A program made the position numbers and the translations under genes. 64,000 nt of DNA from Ructibacterium gallinarum. Lineage in GTDB: Bacteria > Bacillota > Clostridia > Monoglobales > Monoglobaceae. This document shows, one piece after another, positions 25,378 to 34,248 of this stretch (position 1 is its first letter; every line of letters begins with the position of its first letter). Below the pieces are notes generated by a model. The model worked only from the letters and a program-made list of their open reading frames with translations. It was not told where the DNA came from and made no database searches. The stretch spans positions 1 through 64,000 of the forward strand of contig NZ_JADCKB010000005.1 of assembly GCF_014982785.1 (NCBI RefSeq), in the 5' to 3' direction.

Positions 25378-26370
25378 TCACACATATCGGTCAATATCCG
25401 AAAGCCCAATCCCTTTATGCAAAGAAATATTAATTCCATTTGCAATCACATCAGAAATATCTGCAATAACAGCATCCACCTCTTTTGGAGCGACAATAAA
25501 ATTCCCAAAGGCCGGGGCAATAGATTCTCGAATTAATTCATACTTATCCTCACCTTCCAATTCTGAAAAGACACGGTACAGCGGATGTTTTTCTCCTGCC
25601 TCATTACTAAGCCGGCGCAAAACCCAATTAATGGAATCACCTGCTATTGTTGCCGCATCCACTACAGTTGGGACGCCAATAGCCAGTACAGGGACTCCTA
25701 ATGTGTCTTCATTTAATGCCTGTCGTTTATTTCCTATTCCTTCGCCGGGCGTTATGCCTGTGTCTGAGAACTGGATGGTTGTATTAACTCGCTCTACCTT
25801 TCTGGAACACAATGCATCAATTGCAATGACCATACGCGGCTGAACACGCTGTACCAGTCCTTTTACAATCTCACCGGTTTCAATCCCCGTTAATCCCAAT
25901 ACTCCAGGTGATATCGCACATACCGGGCGTATTCCTTCATCAATTTCCTCCGGCATATATTCCTTGAGATGCCGGGTAATCATCAAAGAATCTATAACAC
26001 GCGGGCCAAGCGCATCTGCTGTAATATTCCAATTTCCCAAACCAACGACTAAAACAGTATCCTGCTCTGAAGTTAAAATTTTTTCAGATAAGTGTTTCAA
26101 AACCTCGGCACATGTCTTGCACATTTCTTCGTATATTTTCTGCTGTCCAAAAAATCGAGCAGGCATTTCCACCGTTACATAATCGCCTTTTTCCTTGCCG
26201 AGATGCTTGGCTCCTTCTTCCGTTTTTACTTGCACACTTGTAACATAGATATACCCTCCTACCGTCTTTTGTTTCACTTCAACGCCAGGGATTTCGTACT
26301 CTTCTCCATGGGCTTCTGTCAGCATTTCTCTTGCTTCAACCGCAAGATCACAGCGTGTGTTTTCGCTCAT
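25378..26370 (-). CDS. gpr: Germination protease GPR
   Basis: A 330-residue spore protease that degrades small acid-soluble proteins during germination. It is made as a zymogen in the forespore. The N-terminal pro-sequence pattern RCDLAVEAREM and internal motifs VVGLGNWNITADALGPRV, SPGVLGLTGIET, IDALCSRKVERVNTTIQFSDTGI and GIGNKRQAL are characteristic. ATG follows AAGGAG. Its divergent neighbour is rpsT, as in many Clostridia. The gene marks the organism as a spore former. A sigma-G promoter is expected from other species, but I did not identify one. Confidence 0.96.
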   Translation of the reverse strand: MSENTRCDLAVEAREMLTEAHGEEYEIPGVEVKQKTVGGYIYVTSVQVKTEEGAKHLGKEKGDYVTVEMPARFFGQQKIYEEMCKTCAEVLKHLSEKILTSEQDTVLVVGLGNWNITADALGPRVIDSLMITRHLKEYMPEEIDEGIRPVCAISPGVLGLTGIETGEIVKGLVQRVQPRMVIAIDALCSRKVERVNTTIQFSDTGITPGEGIGNKRQALNEDTLGVPVLAIGVPTVVDAATIAGDSINWVLRRLSNEAGEKHPLYRVFSELEGEDKYELIRESIAPAFGNFIVAPKEVDAVIADISDVIANGINISLHKGIGLSDIDRYV

Positions 26371-26447
26371 TTTTTCATCTCCTTTTTGGATAGTTTCGGC
26401 CTGTTGCTTGATTTTTATGTAAAATTAAAAATTTTTTAAAAAAAGAC

Positions 26448-26476
26448 TTGCATTTTATTGAAAAGCATGGTAGAAT
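26448..26476 (+). promoter_or_regulatory. Promoter of rpsT
   Basis: TTGCAT (26448-26453) and TAGAAT (26471-26476) with a 17-bp spacer on the plus strand, about 95 bp upstream of the S20 start. Confidence 0.65.
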
Positions 26477-26498
26477 ATACATTACTGATGTAAAAAGG

Positions 26499-26522
26499 CA
26501 GAGGCTTTTTAGCCTCTGTTTT
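26499..26522 (+). terminator. Terminator-like hairpin in the rpsT leader
   Basis: A perfect 7-bp stem (26499-26505 and 26512-26518) with a 6-nt U/A loop is followed by TTTT, between the rpsT promoter and the gene. It resembles a weak intrinsic terminator and may be part of S20 control. Confidence 0.45.
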
Positions 26523-26570
26523 CGTGCGCCACAGCACGTCTATGAATATTGATGATTTGGAGGTGAAACC

Positions 26571-26831
26571 ATGCCTAATATTAAATCTGCAAAGAAAAGA
26601 GTAAAAGTAATTAAAACCAAGACTCTTCAAAATCAGATGCTTAAGTCTCAACTCAAAACTGCAATTAAAAAGTTTGAGGCCTCTTTAAAAGAGGGTAAGG
26701 CAGCTGCCTCTGAAGCTTATAACTTCGTTGTTAAAAAGACAGATCAGGCTGTTGCAAAAGGGATTCTTCACAAGAATACCGCGGCTCGCAGAAAGAGTCA
26801 ATATGCTGCAAAGCTGAATAAAATTGCGTAA
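26571..26831 (+). CDS. rpsT: 30S ribosomal protein S20
   Basis: An 86-residue basic, helical protein that binds 16S rRNA in the small subunit. It begins [13 protein letters not shown] and contains the family patterns [12 protein letters not shown] and [28 protein letters not shown] precedes the ATG. It is one of only two plus-strand genes in the window, divergent from gpr and convergent with xylB, and is ended by a shared bidirectional terminator. Confidence 0.97.
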   Translation: MPNIKSAKKRVKVIKTKTLQNQMLKSQLKTAIKKFEASLKEGKAAASEAYNFVVKKTDQAVAKGILHKNTAARRKSQYAAKLNKIA

Positions 26832-26917
26832 TGAATGAATTTATTTTTCAAGGTAAAAATTCTACTACTCAGTGGCTATCTATTGCCATATCTCTTTGAA
26901 ATATGATACACATTAGC

Positions 26918-26956
26918 AAAAAAAGACTCGGAATTTTGTAGTTCCGAGTCTTTTTT
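26918..26956. terminator. Bidirectional terminator between rpsT and xylB
   Basis: A long near-perfect stem of about 15 bp (AAAAAAGACTCGGAA and its complement) with an 8-nt loop has T-runs on both strands. It serves the convergent rpsT and xylB transcripts; the last bases touch the xylB stop. Confidence 0.9.
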
Positions 26957-28477
26957 CTAGCATAATTCCAATTCTTGATATACTGGTTTCAGCGCCGGAT
27001 ATAATTTTTGATAAATCCGATATATTTTATCATACACTATTGAATCAGCTTCACAGAATTTCAGCACACTATCTTTTTTGATAACAGCTTTGCACCCTTC
27101 CTGCACTGAAGCATATACACCGGCAGCTGTCCCCCCTAAAATTGCCGCCCCCAACGCCGGTCCCTCTTTGGAAACCATGGTGCATACATCACATCGAAAC
27201 ACGTCCGCCAGCATCTGCCGCCACAAAGAGCTGCTTCCTCCGCCCCCGCAGGCAGTCATATCCGAGACACAAACATCCATTTCTTTTAAAATACCTAAAC
27301 AATCCCGCAAGGAATAACATACCCCCTCCATTATCGCCCGTATCATATCCCGTTTCTGGTGGACAGCAGACAATCCAAAAAATACACCGCGCGCAGACGG
27401 ATCGAGATGAGGGGTTCTCTCTCCCATCAAATAGGGCAAGTACAGCAAACGATTACATCCAATGGGAGAAGCCGCTGCTTCTTGATCCATTAAATAATAT
27501 GGATCAACCTGCATTTGCTTGGCTGTATTTTTTTCTTCCCCGCAGAACTGATCCCGAAACCATTTTAGCGACAACCCGGCCGCCTGAGTCACCCCCATAA
27601 CATGCCACTGTCCTGGCACTGCACAGCAAAAAGTATGTACTCTTCCCTGTAAATCCACTGCCATTTCAGAAGTATGTACATACACCACGCCACTGGTTCC
27701 AATAGTGGTAAATGCCTTTCCGTCTTCTACTGCCCCAGTACCTACTGCCGCAGCCGCATTGTCACCAGCTCCGCCTGCAACCACAATGCCCGCACATAAC
27801 CCAGTTTCTTCCGCCGCAGCAGTTGATACCCTGCCAGTTACCTCAGGGCTTTCATAAACCTTGGCCAGCAAGTTTTTATCAATTTCCAATTTTGTTAGAA
27901 CTTCCTCACTCCAGCAACGGTTTTTAATATCCAAAAGCTGCATCCCACTGGCATCCGAAACCTCTGTTGCAAATTCCCCGGTTAACCGATAACGAACATA
28001 ATCTTTAGGTAAAAGAATATGCCGGCACTGTTCATAAATCCACGGCTCATGATTTTTTACCCATTGGATCTTAGAAGCGGTAAATCCTGCCAATGCCGGA
28101 TTCGCGGTAATTTGCAGCAGGCGTTCCTTTCCTATCCGTTCCGTAACCTGCTGGCATTCCGCCGCCGTCCGCCCGTCACACCATAAAATAGCAGGTCTTA
28201 GCACATTTCCATTTTTATCTAGCATCACCAATCCATGCATCTGCCCGGACAAACCAATCCCCGCAATATCAGCAGAATCAATATCCCGCGTGATCTCCTT
28301 CAACGTCAAACAAACCGCCTTCCACCAATCCTCCGGGTCCTGTTCTGCCCAGCCATTCTGCGGCTGATACATCGGATATTCCACCGTGCTGGAACTCAGC
28401 ATTTTTCCATCCAAATCAAACAGCCCGCTTTTGGTCCCAGAGGTACCTATATCGATTCCGATTAAATAACGCACCAT
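26957..28477 (-). CDS. xylB: Xylulokinase
   Basis: A 506-residue FGGY-family kinase converting D-xylulose to xylulose 5-phosphate. It has the N-terminal IGIDIGTSGTKSGLFD phosphate loop (about 6-21), the SGQMHGLVMLD substrate-region motif (about 78-88) and C-terminal nucleotide-binding patterns (GGGGSSSLWRQMLADV and EGPALGAAILGG). Length fits. It follows xylA by 87 bp that contain a stable hairpin, so it is probably the second gene of a xylA-xylB operon. Confidence 0.96.
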   Translation of the reverse strand: MVRYLIGIDIGTSGTKSGLFDLDGKMLSSSTVEYPMYQPQNGWAEQDPEDWWKAVCLTLKEITRDIDSADIAGIGLSGQMHGLVMLDKNGNVLRPAILWCDGRTAAECQQVTERIGKERLLQITANPALAGFTASKIQWVKNHEPWIYEQCRHILLPKDYVRYRLTGEFATEVSDASGMQLLDIKNRCWSEEVLTKLEIDKNLLAKVYESPEVTGRVSTAAAEETGLCAGIVVAGGAGDNAAAAVGTGAVEDGKAFTTIGTSGVVYVHTSEMAVDLQGRVHTFCCAVPGQWHVMGVTQAAGLSLKWFRDQFCGEEKNTAKQMQVDPYYLMDQEAAASPIGCNRLLYLPYLMGERTPHLDPSARGVFFGLSAVHQKRDMIRAIMEGVCYSLRDCLGILKEMDVCVSDMTACGGGGSSSLWRQMLADVFRCDVCTMVSKEGPALGAAILGGTAAGVYASVQEGCKAVIKKDSVLKFCEADSIVYDKIYRIYQKLYPALKPVYQELELC

Positions 28478-28512
28478 ACCGCCTCATTTCTTTATAATTT
28501 ATATAAACCTCC

Positions 28513-28537
28513 TGCGCCGCCTTTTGAAGGCGGCGCA
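28513..28537 (-). other. Intercistronic GC-rich hairpin between xylA and xylB
   Basis: A perfect 11-bp GC-rich inverted repeat with a 3-nt loop. It has no T-run on either strand, and AGGAGG follows it immediately on the minus strand. It is more likely an mRNA processing or stability element setting the xylA:xylB ratio than a terminator. Confidence 0.6.
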
Positions 28538-28564
28538 TACTGTGTGTAGTGTGTGTAAATTTTA

Positions 28565-29887
28565 TTATCGACGAAACATCACAGAATTGACAACTGCTTC
28601 CAAGTACTCCTGTCTGCCGCTGTTATGATCCTGTACTTCACCCAAAGACAGTGCATAATCCGCCAGCTGCTCAAGAGAAGTCTCTCCGTTTACAATTGCC
28701 TGGCCAATTCCACTCTGGTAAGACGCATACCGTTGTTTTACAAATTCATCCAGCCTACCGTCCTGTAATAATGCATCTGCCACTTCTAACCCCAATGCAA
28801 AAGTATCCATTCCCGCAATATAAGACAGGAACAAATCATCCGCATTCATAGAAGCTCTGCGGGCCTTTGCGTCAAAATTCAAGCCACCGTTAGTAAATCC
28901 ACCTGCTTTTAATACCTCAAGCATGCAAAGCGCTGCATCATATACATTTGTTGGGAATTGATCTGTATCCCATCCCAAAAGTGGATCCCCCTGATTGGCA
29001 TCAATGGAACCAAAAGCGCCATTAATCCTTGCTGTACAAAGTTCATGCTGGAAAGTGTGTGCTGCCAAAGTAGCATGATTGGCCTCTATATTCAGTTTAA
29101 AATCCTTATCCAAACCATATTTGCGCAAAAATCCTAAAACAGTGGCAGAGTCAAAGTCATACTGATGCTTAGTCGGTTCCTTCGGTTTCGGTTCGATATA
29201 AAAATCACCAGTATATCCCTTGGATCTGGCATATTCTACAGCCATCCGCATCAAGCGGGCCATATTATCCTGTTCCAGCGCCATATTCGTATTCAGCAAG
29301 GTTTCATAACCTTCCCGGCCTCCCCAGAATACATAACCCTTACCGCCCAGTTCCATAGTAATATCAAGCGCCTTACGGATCTGACCTGCCGCATAAGCAA
29401 ACACATCCGCATTACAGGAAGTTCCCGCGCCATGCACATACCGCGGATGGTTAAAGCAGTTAGCTGTTCCCCATAAAAGCTTAATATCATATTTCTTCAT
29501 CTGCTCTTTGATCAGCGGAACAATGCTGTCAAGATTTGTATAAAATTCCTGTAAGGTGCGGCCTTCAGGCGCTATATCCTTATCATGAAAACAAAAATAC
29601 TCTATGCCCAGTTTATGCATCAGTTCAAAACCGGCATATACCTTGTTTCTGTAGATTCCCATTTCATCACTACCGCCGAACGACTTGTCTGCCGTACCTG
29701 CACCAAACATATCAACCCCTTCACCGCAAAGGGTGTGCCAATAGGACATAGCAAATTTCAAAGACTCCTTCATCGGTTTTCCCGCAACAATTTTTTCCGG
29801 ATCATAGTACTTAAATGCCAGCGGGTTTTTGGATTTTGGTCCTTCATATGTAATTTTAGAAATTGAAGGGAAAAATTCAGTCATCAT
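28565..29887 (-). CDS. xylA: Xylose isomerase
   Basis: A 440-residue class II (long) xylose isomerase interconverting D-xylose and D-xylulose in the cytoplasm. Key features are the catalytic-base region [12 protein letters not shown], the metal-binding [28 protein letters not shown] and the FDAKARRAS segment. The N-terminal [19 protein letters not shown] is typical of the group II enzymes of gut Clostridia. Ribosome site GGAAAGG precedes tandem ATGs. It is first in xylA-xylB and divergent from an AraC-type regulator. Confidence 0.97.
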   Translation of the reverse strand: MMTEFFPSISKITYEGPKSKNPLAFKYYDPEKIVAGKPMKESLKFAMSYWHTLCGEGVDMFGAGTADKSFGGSDEMGIYRNKVYAGFELMHKLGIEYFCFHDKDIAPEGRTLQEFYTNLDSIVPLIKEQMKKYDIKLLWGTANCFNHPRYVHGAGTSCNADVFAYAAGQIRKALDITMELGGKGYVFWGGREGYETLLNTNMALEQDNMARLMRMAVEYARSKGYTGDFYIEPKPKEPTKHQYDFDSATVLGFLRKYGLDKDFKLNIEANHATLAAHTFQHELCTARINGAFGSIDANQGDPLLGWDTDQFPTNVYDAALCMLEVLKAGGFTNGGLNFDAKARRASMNADDLFLSYIAGMDTFALGLEVADALLQDGRLDEFVKQRYASYQSGIGQAIVNGETSLEQLADYALSLGEVQDHNSGRQEYLEAVVNSVMFRR

Positions 29888-30090
29888 TCATTTACCTTTC
29901 CGGTCTGCAAAATAATTTCTCCCGCTTACGGCAGACCTGCATAAAACGGAATAACCACATTCCTTCGTTATCATTTTGTTTTATCATAGCATGGTCAATG
30001 CAAAAAAGCTATCCCTTTTTTGCCGTAAGCTGGACAGATATTGCTTTTTTTTAAAATTATGCTATACTAAGGAAAAGGGGTGAATTTGTT

Positions 30091-30945
30091 TTGGAAAGGA
30101 TTTATTTTGAAGATATACACTGCGCTGCGGATTTTTATCCATACCTTGATTTTTCCATGGAAAACATCAATTATATTGCGCATTTTCACGAAGAAATTGA
30201 AGTAATTTATGTCATAACAGGCGAACTGAATGTTAATACAGAAAACCAAGAATTACGCCTGTCCAAGGGAGATATTTGCTTCTTTATGCCCGGAGAAATC
30301 CACAGTTTTCAATCCTCTGAAAACAACCATATTTATATCATCAAATATCTTCCCCACTCTCCCAATGAAAAAATTAATTTCGCCCAACTCAGAGTAACCG
30401 AACAGCCTTTGTCCCCAAAACATCCATCTTACAGCGCCTTTCGGGATAGCATTCAAAATATTGCGGCAGAAGGAACCATGAAAGAATGGGGTTATGAATT
30501 TGCAGTCAATCAGCAGATCAACCGTCTGACCTGTCTTTTTCTACGAAATTTGAATTTTGTTTCCATATGTGCCGAAAACCGAAAAAGATTAGAAAAACGA
30601 ACCCAACTGTTAAAACAGGTCAGTGATTATATCAAAAAACATTATACCGAACCACTTTGCTTAGACAATATGGCCAGCTTTTGTGGTTATTCCCGCTATT
30701 ATTTTGCTCACTATTTCAAAGAAGCAACCGGTATGAGCTTTATGGATTATCTGGCTGCATTTCGGCTGGAAAGAGCCGCGGTACGCATGGAAGTTAGCGG
30801 AGAAAGCTTTACCGAAATCGCATACGCTTGTGGTTTTCAAAACATACGCACCTTTAACCGTATGTTCCGCAAGTATTATCACATCACTCCCACCGAATAC
30901 CGCCGCCAGCAATTACTGCAAAACGCCGACAGGGGTAACGAGTAA
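30091..30945 (+). CDS. AraC-family regulator, probably of xylose genes
   Basis: A 284-residue regulator with an N-terminal cupin sugar-sensing domain (about 15-130; HFHEEIEVIYV, GDICFFMPGEIHSF) and a C-terminal AraC double helix-turn-helix (about 180-275) ending in FNRMFRKYYHITPTEYRRQQ. The start is TTG after AAAAGGGGTG. It is transcribed divergently from xylA across about 200 bp, so control of xylA-xylB by xylose is a reasonable inference. A weak inverted AT-rich region there may be the operator, but I could not define it. Confidence 0.88.
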   Translation: MERIYFEDIHCAADFYPYLDFSMENINYIAHFHEEIEVIYVITGELNVNTENQELRLSKGDICFFMPGEIHSFQSSENNHIYIIKYLPHSPNEKINFAQLRVTEQPLSPKHPSYSAFRDSIQNIAAEGTMKEWGYEFAVNQQINRLTCLFLRNLNFVSICAENRKRLEKRTQLLKQVSDYIKKHYTEPLCLDNMASFCGYSRYYFAHYFKEATGMSFMDYLAAFRLERAAVRMEVSGESFTEIAYACGFQNIRTFNRMFRKYYHITPTEYRRQQLLQNADRGNE

Positions 30946-30995
30946 ATATATTGTTCTGGCCTTAACGCTTTATATGGAAAACATTTGTCCTCCCT

Positions 30996-31886
30996 TCAAT
31001 AATCAAAATCTGGCACATATTCCTCCTTCGCAGCACTCCTTTCCTGAAGAAAGCCCACGGAAAAGCCTAAATCCACTACATAATTTACCACTCTGTCATA
31101 TTCCTGCGCCGTAATGCGGCGCTGAAGTTCCTTAAACTTCGATGCCTTGTATGCGGGAAAATATTGACTCATCACACTGACTGCCATTTTCGCTGGGTCA
31201 TAACATTCTGCCAAATAAGAGAATATTTTCATACTGTCATCCGTATGCGTAGGCAGCACCAGGTGTCGCACCAAAACACCTTTAGTCATATGTCCCTGCC
31301 GGTCAAAAGCAGCATAACCCGTCTGTCGCCACATCTCCTTCAGCGCATTGGCTGCAACAGAAAAATAATTCTCTGCTCCGGAATATCGTTTGCTAAGCAT
31401 CGGAGAATAATACTTCAAATCCGGTAAATAAATATCAATCAACCCATTTAATTTCTTTAATGCTTCAACACTATCATATCCAGAACTATTATATACTACC
31501 GGAATGTGCAGACGTCCCCGTACCATTTTCAAAACCATGGCCAAATTTTCAGTATAATGACTGGGTGTTACAAAATTGATATTAGACGCCCCCTCCTTCT
31601 GCAAGCGCAAAATCTCTTCAGCGAGTTTTTCTATGGTAATCTCTCGTCCTTGATGTTCATGAGATATTCGGTAATTCTGACAAAAAACACACCGCAAATT
31701 ACAACCCGAAAAAAAGATAGTTCCAGAACCATTTCCATAGGAAAGGCAGGGTTCTTCCCACATATGCATTCCCACCCGTGCCAATCGCACTTTTTTTCCA
31801 CAACCGCAAAATCCAACTGTTTTACTCCGGTCTATCCCACATTCGCGGGGACACGCCCGGCAAATATTTTCTTGTGTTTCTTTCAT
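30996..31886 (-). CDS. PflA-like radical SAM protein (COG1313-type)
   Basis: A 296-residue radical SAM enzyme. The cluster motif CNLRCVFC binds the 4Fe-4S cluster, and an extra N-terminal Cys-rich part (CRACPRECGIDRSKTVGFCGC, about 9-29) suggests another metal site. It resembles the uncharacterised PflA-like family once called PflX; the substrate is unknown and there is no glycyl-radical enzyme next to it. It is convergent with the AraC gene and follows, behind a terminator, the second surface operon. A role in that peptide-associated operon is possible but not indicated by co-transcription. Confidence 0.85.
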   Translation of the reverse strand: MKETQENICRACPRECGIDRSKTVGFCGCGKKVRLARVGMHMWEEPCLSYGNGSGTIFFSGCNLRCVFCQNYRISHEHQGREITIEKLAEEILRLQKEGASNINFVTPSHYTENLAMVLKMVRGRLHIPVVYNSSGYDSVEALKKLNGLIDIYLPDLKYYSPMLSKRYSGAENYFSVAANALKEMWRQTGYAAFDRQGHMTKGVLVRHLVLPTHTDDSMKIFSYLAECYDPAKMAVSVMSQYFPAYKASKFKELQRRITAQEYDRVVNYVVDLGFSVGFLQERSAAKEEYVPDFDY

Positions 31887-31984
31887 TCCTTTCCCTTCTT
31901 TCAGCCATACAAAGTCATTTTCTCCGACTTTATTAAACTTTTTTGTCTAAAATTATTTTATATTCAAAAGCATCTGCAAGTAAA

Positions 31985-32015
31985 AAACTCCCGAAGTTAT
32001 TTTCTTCAGGAGTTT
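31985..32015 (-). terminator. Terminator after the second surface operon
   Basis: An inverted repeat (arms about 12 bp with one mismatch, 7-nt loop) whose minus-strand RNA ends GGAGTTTTTTAC. It lies just beyond the Wzz-like stop. Confidence 0.75.
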
Positions 32016-32043
32016 CTGAAAAGCGGGTTCCTCCGCTTAAACA

Positions 32044-32757
32044 CTATTTTACAGTTATGCCTCGCACTTTTCGGCTTTCCATAGCCGGGATCATACCCAA
32101 AATAGGCAAAGAAAAAGAATTTTCTATATCATCTGCTGTTTTAATAGAATGATCAAACATATCCCGTAAAAAGATAATAAGAACTGACAAAATCAATCCT
32201 GCAAATGCTCCAATTACAGTATTTTTCGGAATATTTGGAGACGCTGGTGCTTCAGGCAATTCTGCAGGATCAATGATAACTGCACTACCGCCCACCACAA
32301 TTCTCTCAATTTCCGAAGGAGCAAGCCGTAAAATAGTATTTGCCAGATCACATGCCACCTGTGGCTTGGTATGACTAACACTAATTGCTAGTAATCCAGT
32401 TTCTTCCACATTGCTAATTGAAGTAAGCCGCTGAATCTGTTCATAAGTATAATTTGTATTGCTCTCTTGCGCCACTGTTTTAAAAAATGTATTGCTACTC
32501 AAAATCTGTCCATATGTTTTTGCCAATTCCTGGGAAAGCATCAAATCACTCAAATTGGTATTTTGTTTCACAGCCCCTGATACTGCGGTCACATCTCCAG
32601 TAATATATAGTGTCCCACCCGCAACATAGACAGGCTGTATCAAAAATAAAGAGATCAAAAGCGCCGCCATACCCAGTGCAACTGTACTTAGAAAAATAAC
32701 CGGCCACTTTGGCAGCAATATGGATAAAATGCTATTTATACTGAATTCCTCGTTCAT
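32044..32757 (-). CDS. Wzz/YveK-type polysaccharide co-polymerase
   Basis: A 237-residue chain-length regulator and activator of tyrosine kinases. It has two membrane segments (about 18-40 and 178-198) around an extracytoplasmic domain with helical parts, a PxxP-rich stretch near the second segment (DPAELPEAPASPNIP) and a short cytoplasmic tail. Gram-positive systems split this from the CpsD kinase. Here the kinase is about 8 kb away in another operon. It is the last gene of the PqqD-ABC-HprK-like operon, 6 bp after the SLH gene. Confidence 0.88.
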   Translation of the reverse strand: MNEEFSINSILSILLPKWPVIFLSTVALGMAALLISLFLIQPVYVAGGTLYITGDVTAVSGAVKQNTNLSDLMLSQELAKTYGQILSSNTFFKTVAQESNTNYTYEQIQRLTSISNVEETGLLAISVSHTKPQVACDLANTILRLAPSEIERIVVGGSAVIIDPAELPEAPASPNIPKNTVIGAFAGLILSVLIIFLRDMFDHSIKTADDIENSFSLPILGMIPAMESRKVRGITVK

Positions 32758-32763
32758 ATTTTC

Positions 32764-34248
32764 TTATTCCTTTCCGGGAAATGCACGAAGCGCCCGATAA
32801 TTTTCCGCATCAATGGTAACATCCATCACCAAACCGCCCACCGCAATATCCACAATAAACTGGTCGCCTGTATAGGTTTCTGTAAAATCATTTTGTTCTA
32901 GCAATTGGTTCAGAGAAAGACCTTCCGGATTTTCGGTAATAACAAGCCCTGCCCGCAAAATCGTATCTTCTTTAGTTTCTACCACCAATGAAGGCCAAAG
33001 GGTCCATTCTGCTTTTACTGAACTTGGAAAAGTCTGAGAAATCTTATTTAAAAAGTCAACCAGGGTCAAATCAAAGTTTTTTGCAAACTGATATGACTCC
33101 ACCGGCTTGCCTTGGTCTGTCATGACTGTATCGTATATTTCAACTGGTATTTCATCTAAAATATATGCATACTCCTCCGCATGCTCCGGCCAAAGGTCTG
33201 CCTGTTTCAAAAAATGGGTAACATGGGCATTTCCCAATGATTTTGAAAAACCAATGATGTCGTCTAATTGAAGAAGAATACAAGCAATATCCTTCATAGA
33301 TGCTGGTTCTTTTGCCCCCAGACTGCCATTCGGATTCAAGCAAAGACCTTTATTATACGCGTATTCCAGTCCGATCATTGCCATAGGTCCTGCTTCCGTC
33401 ACATCCGGATACGTTTGCCCTGCTGCATATTCTAAAGTCCCCATGGCCTGTTTCATTGCATAAAAAGTTAAAAGAGCCACTGCATCCTGTCTGTTTACTG
33501 GTTGCATCATATATTCCTCAGATGCCATATCCTCTCCCAGACATTCCTGGCAAACCAACTGAATATCTCTTGCAAATGTTCCATCAAAATCCGGCTGTTC
33601 CTTTAAGGTATCATAATTTAGATCCTGTGTTTCATAACCAATTTGGAGTGCCAGCCGTGCCAAATACCCATTTGTGAGTCCAGCCTCTGGTTCATATGGA
33701 ATTCCCGTTTGAAAACTGTTCCATATCCGCTCTAAGATAACCGGGGCAATCGTATCGGTCAGACTGGTCTGCTGTAAAGATTCCTGTTCAGCCCGGACAA
33801 TCATGATTGCCGCCTCTGCTCGTGTCAATGAAGAAGAAAAGCGCAGATTGAACCCGTCTTCCCCTTGCATAATTCCATAAGAATATGCCCATGCAGCCGC
33901 ATTAGGGTTTTCACTATGTCGTGTAATGGCCGATGATGCATGAGTTTCTGGTTTGCCAGCTCTTTCCCACAAAATTTCCGCGGCTTCATCCCGCGATGCA
34001 GGACGATCCGGATCTTCCAATACATCAGGGTCTCCGCCAGTCATCTTGACAAATTCCCAGCGTGTGACCTCCTGATCCGGTTTAAACTCTCCGTTCGGAT
34101 AACCATTCACACGACCGTCCGAATACATTTTCTCCACTGCACTCCATGCCCAATGCGTATCAGAAAGATCTGAAAATGGCGTCTGCGAAAAAGCTGTCAA
34201 ATACAGCAAAAAAACACAAACCGGAATAACCATAAAAAACTTTTTCAT
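32764..34248 (-). CDS. Secreted SLH-domain protein of the second surface operon
   Basis: A 494-residue secreted protein. It has a signal peptide (about 1-22) followed directly by SLH-like modules (about 24-155: DLSDTHWAWSAVEKMYSDGRV, YPNGEFKPDQEVTRWEFVKM). A further diverged SLH-like region (about 160-320) follows, then a C-terminal unknown domain (about 350-494). Its start overlaps the kinase-like gene by 4 bp. SLH at the N-terminus with an unknown C-terminal cargo differs from the other SLH proteins here, which anchor by their C-termini. It may display or receive the product of this operon. Confidence 0.85.
   Translation of the reverse strand: MKKFFMVIPVCVFLLYLTAFSQTPFSDLSDTHWAWSAVEKMYSDGRVNGYPNGEFKPDQEVTRWEFVKMTGGDPDVLEDPDRPASRDEAAEILWERAGKPETHASSAITRHSENPNAAAWAYSYGIMQGEDGFNLRFSSSLTRAEAAIMIVRAEQESLQQTSLTDTIAPVILERIWNSFQTGIPYEPEAGLTNGYLARLALQIGYETQDLNYDTLKEQPDFDGTFARDIQLVCQECLGEDMASEEYMMQPVNRQDAVALLTFYAMKQAMGTLEYAAGQTYPDVTEAGPMAMIGLEYAYNKGLCLNPNGSLGAKEPASMKDIACILLQLDDIIGFSKSLGNAHVTHFLKQADLWPEHAEEYAYILDEIPVEIYDTVMTDQGKPVESYQFAKNFDLTLVDFLNKISQTFPSSVKAEWTLWPSLVVETKEDTILRAGLVITENPEGLSLNQLLEQNDFTETYTGDQFIVDIAVGGLVMDVTIDAENYRALRAFPGKE

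Noticed and set aside
29888-30090. Operator and promoter between xylA and the AraC gene
   Set aside because: AT-rich segments and weak -10-like sequences are present, but no convincing -35/-10 pair or repeat that I would defend as the regulator site.
30996-31886. Radical SAM protein as the maturase of the PqqD operon
   Set aside because: It lies behind a terminator, matches the PflA-like COG1313 type and lacks a SPASM-like C-terminal region typical of peptide maturases.
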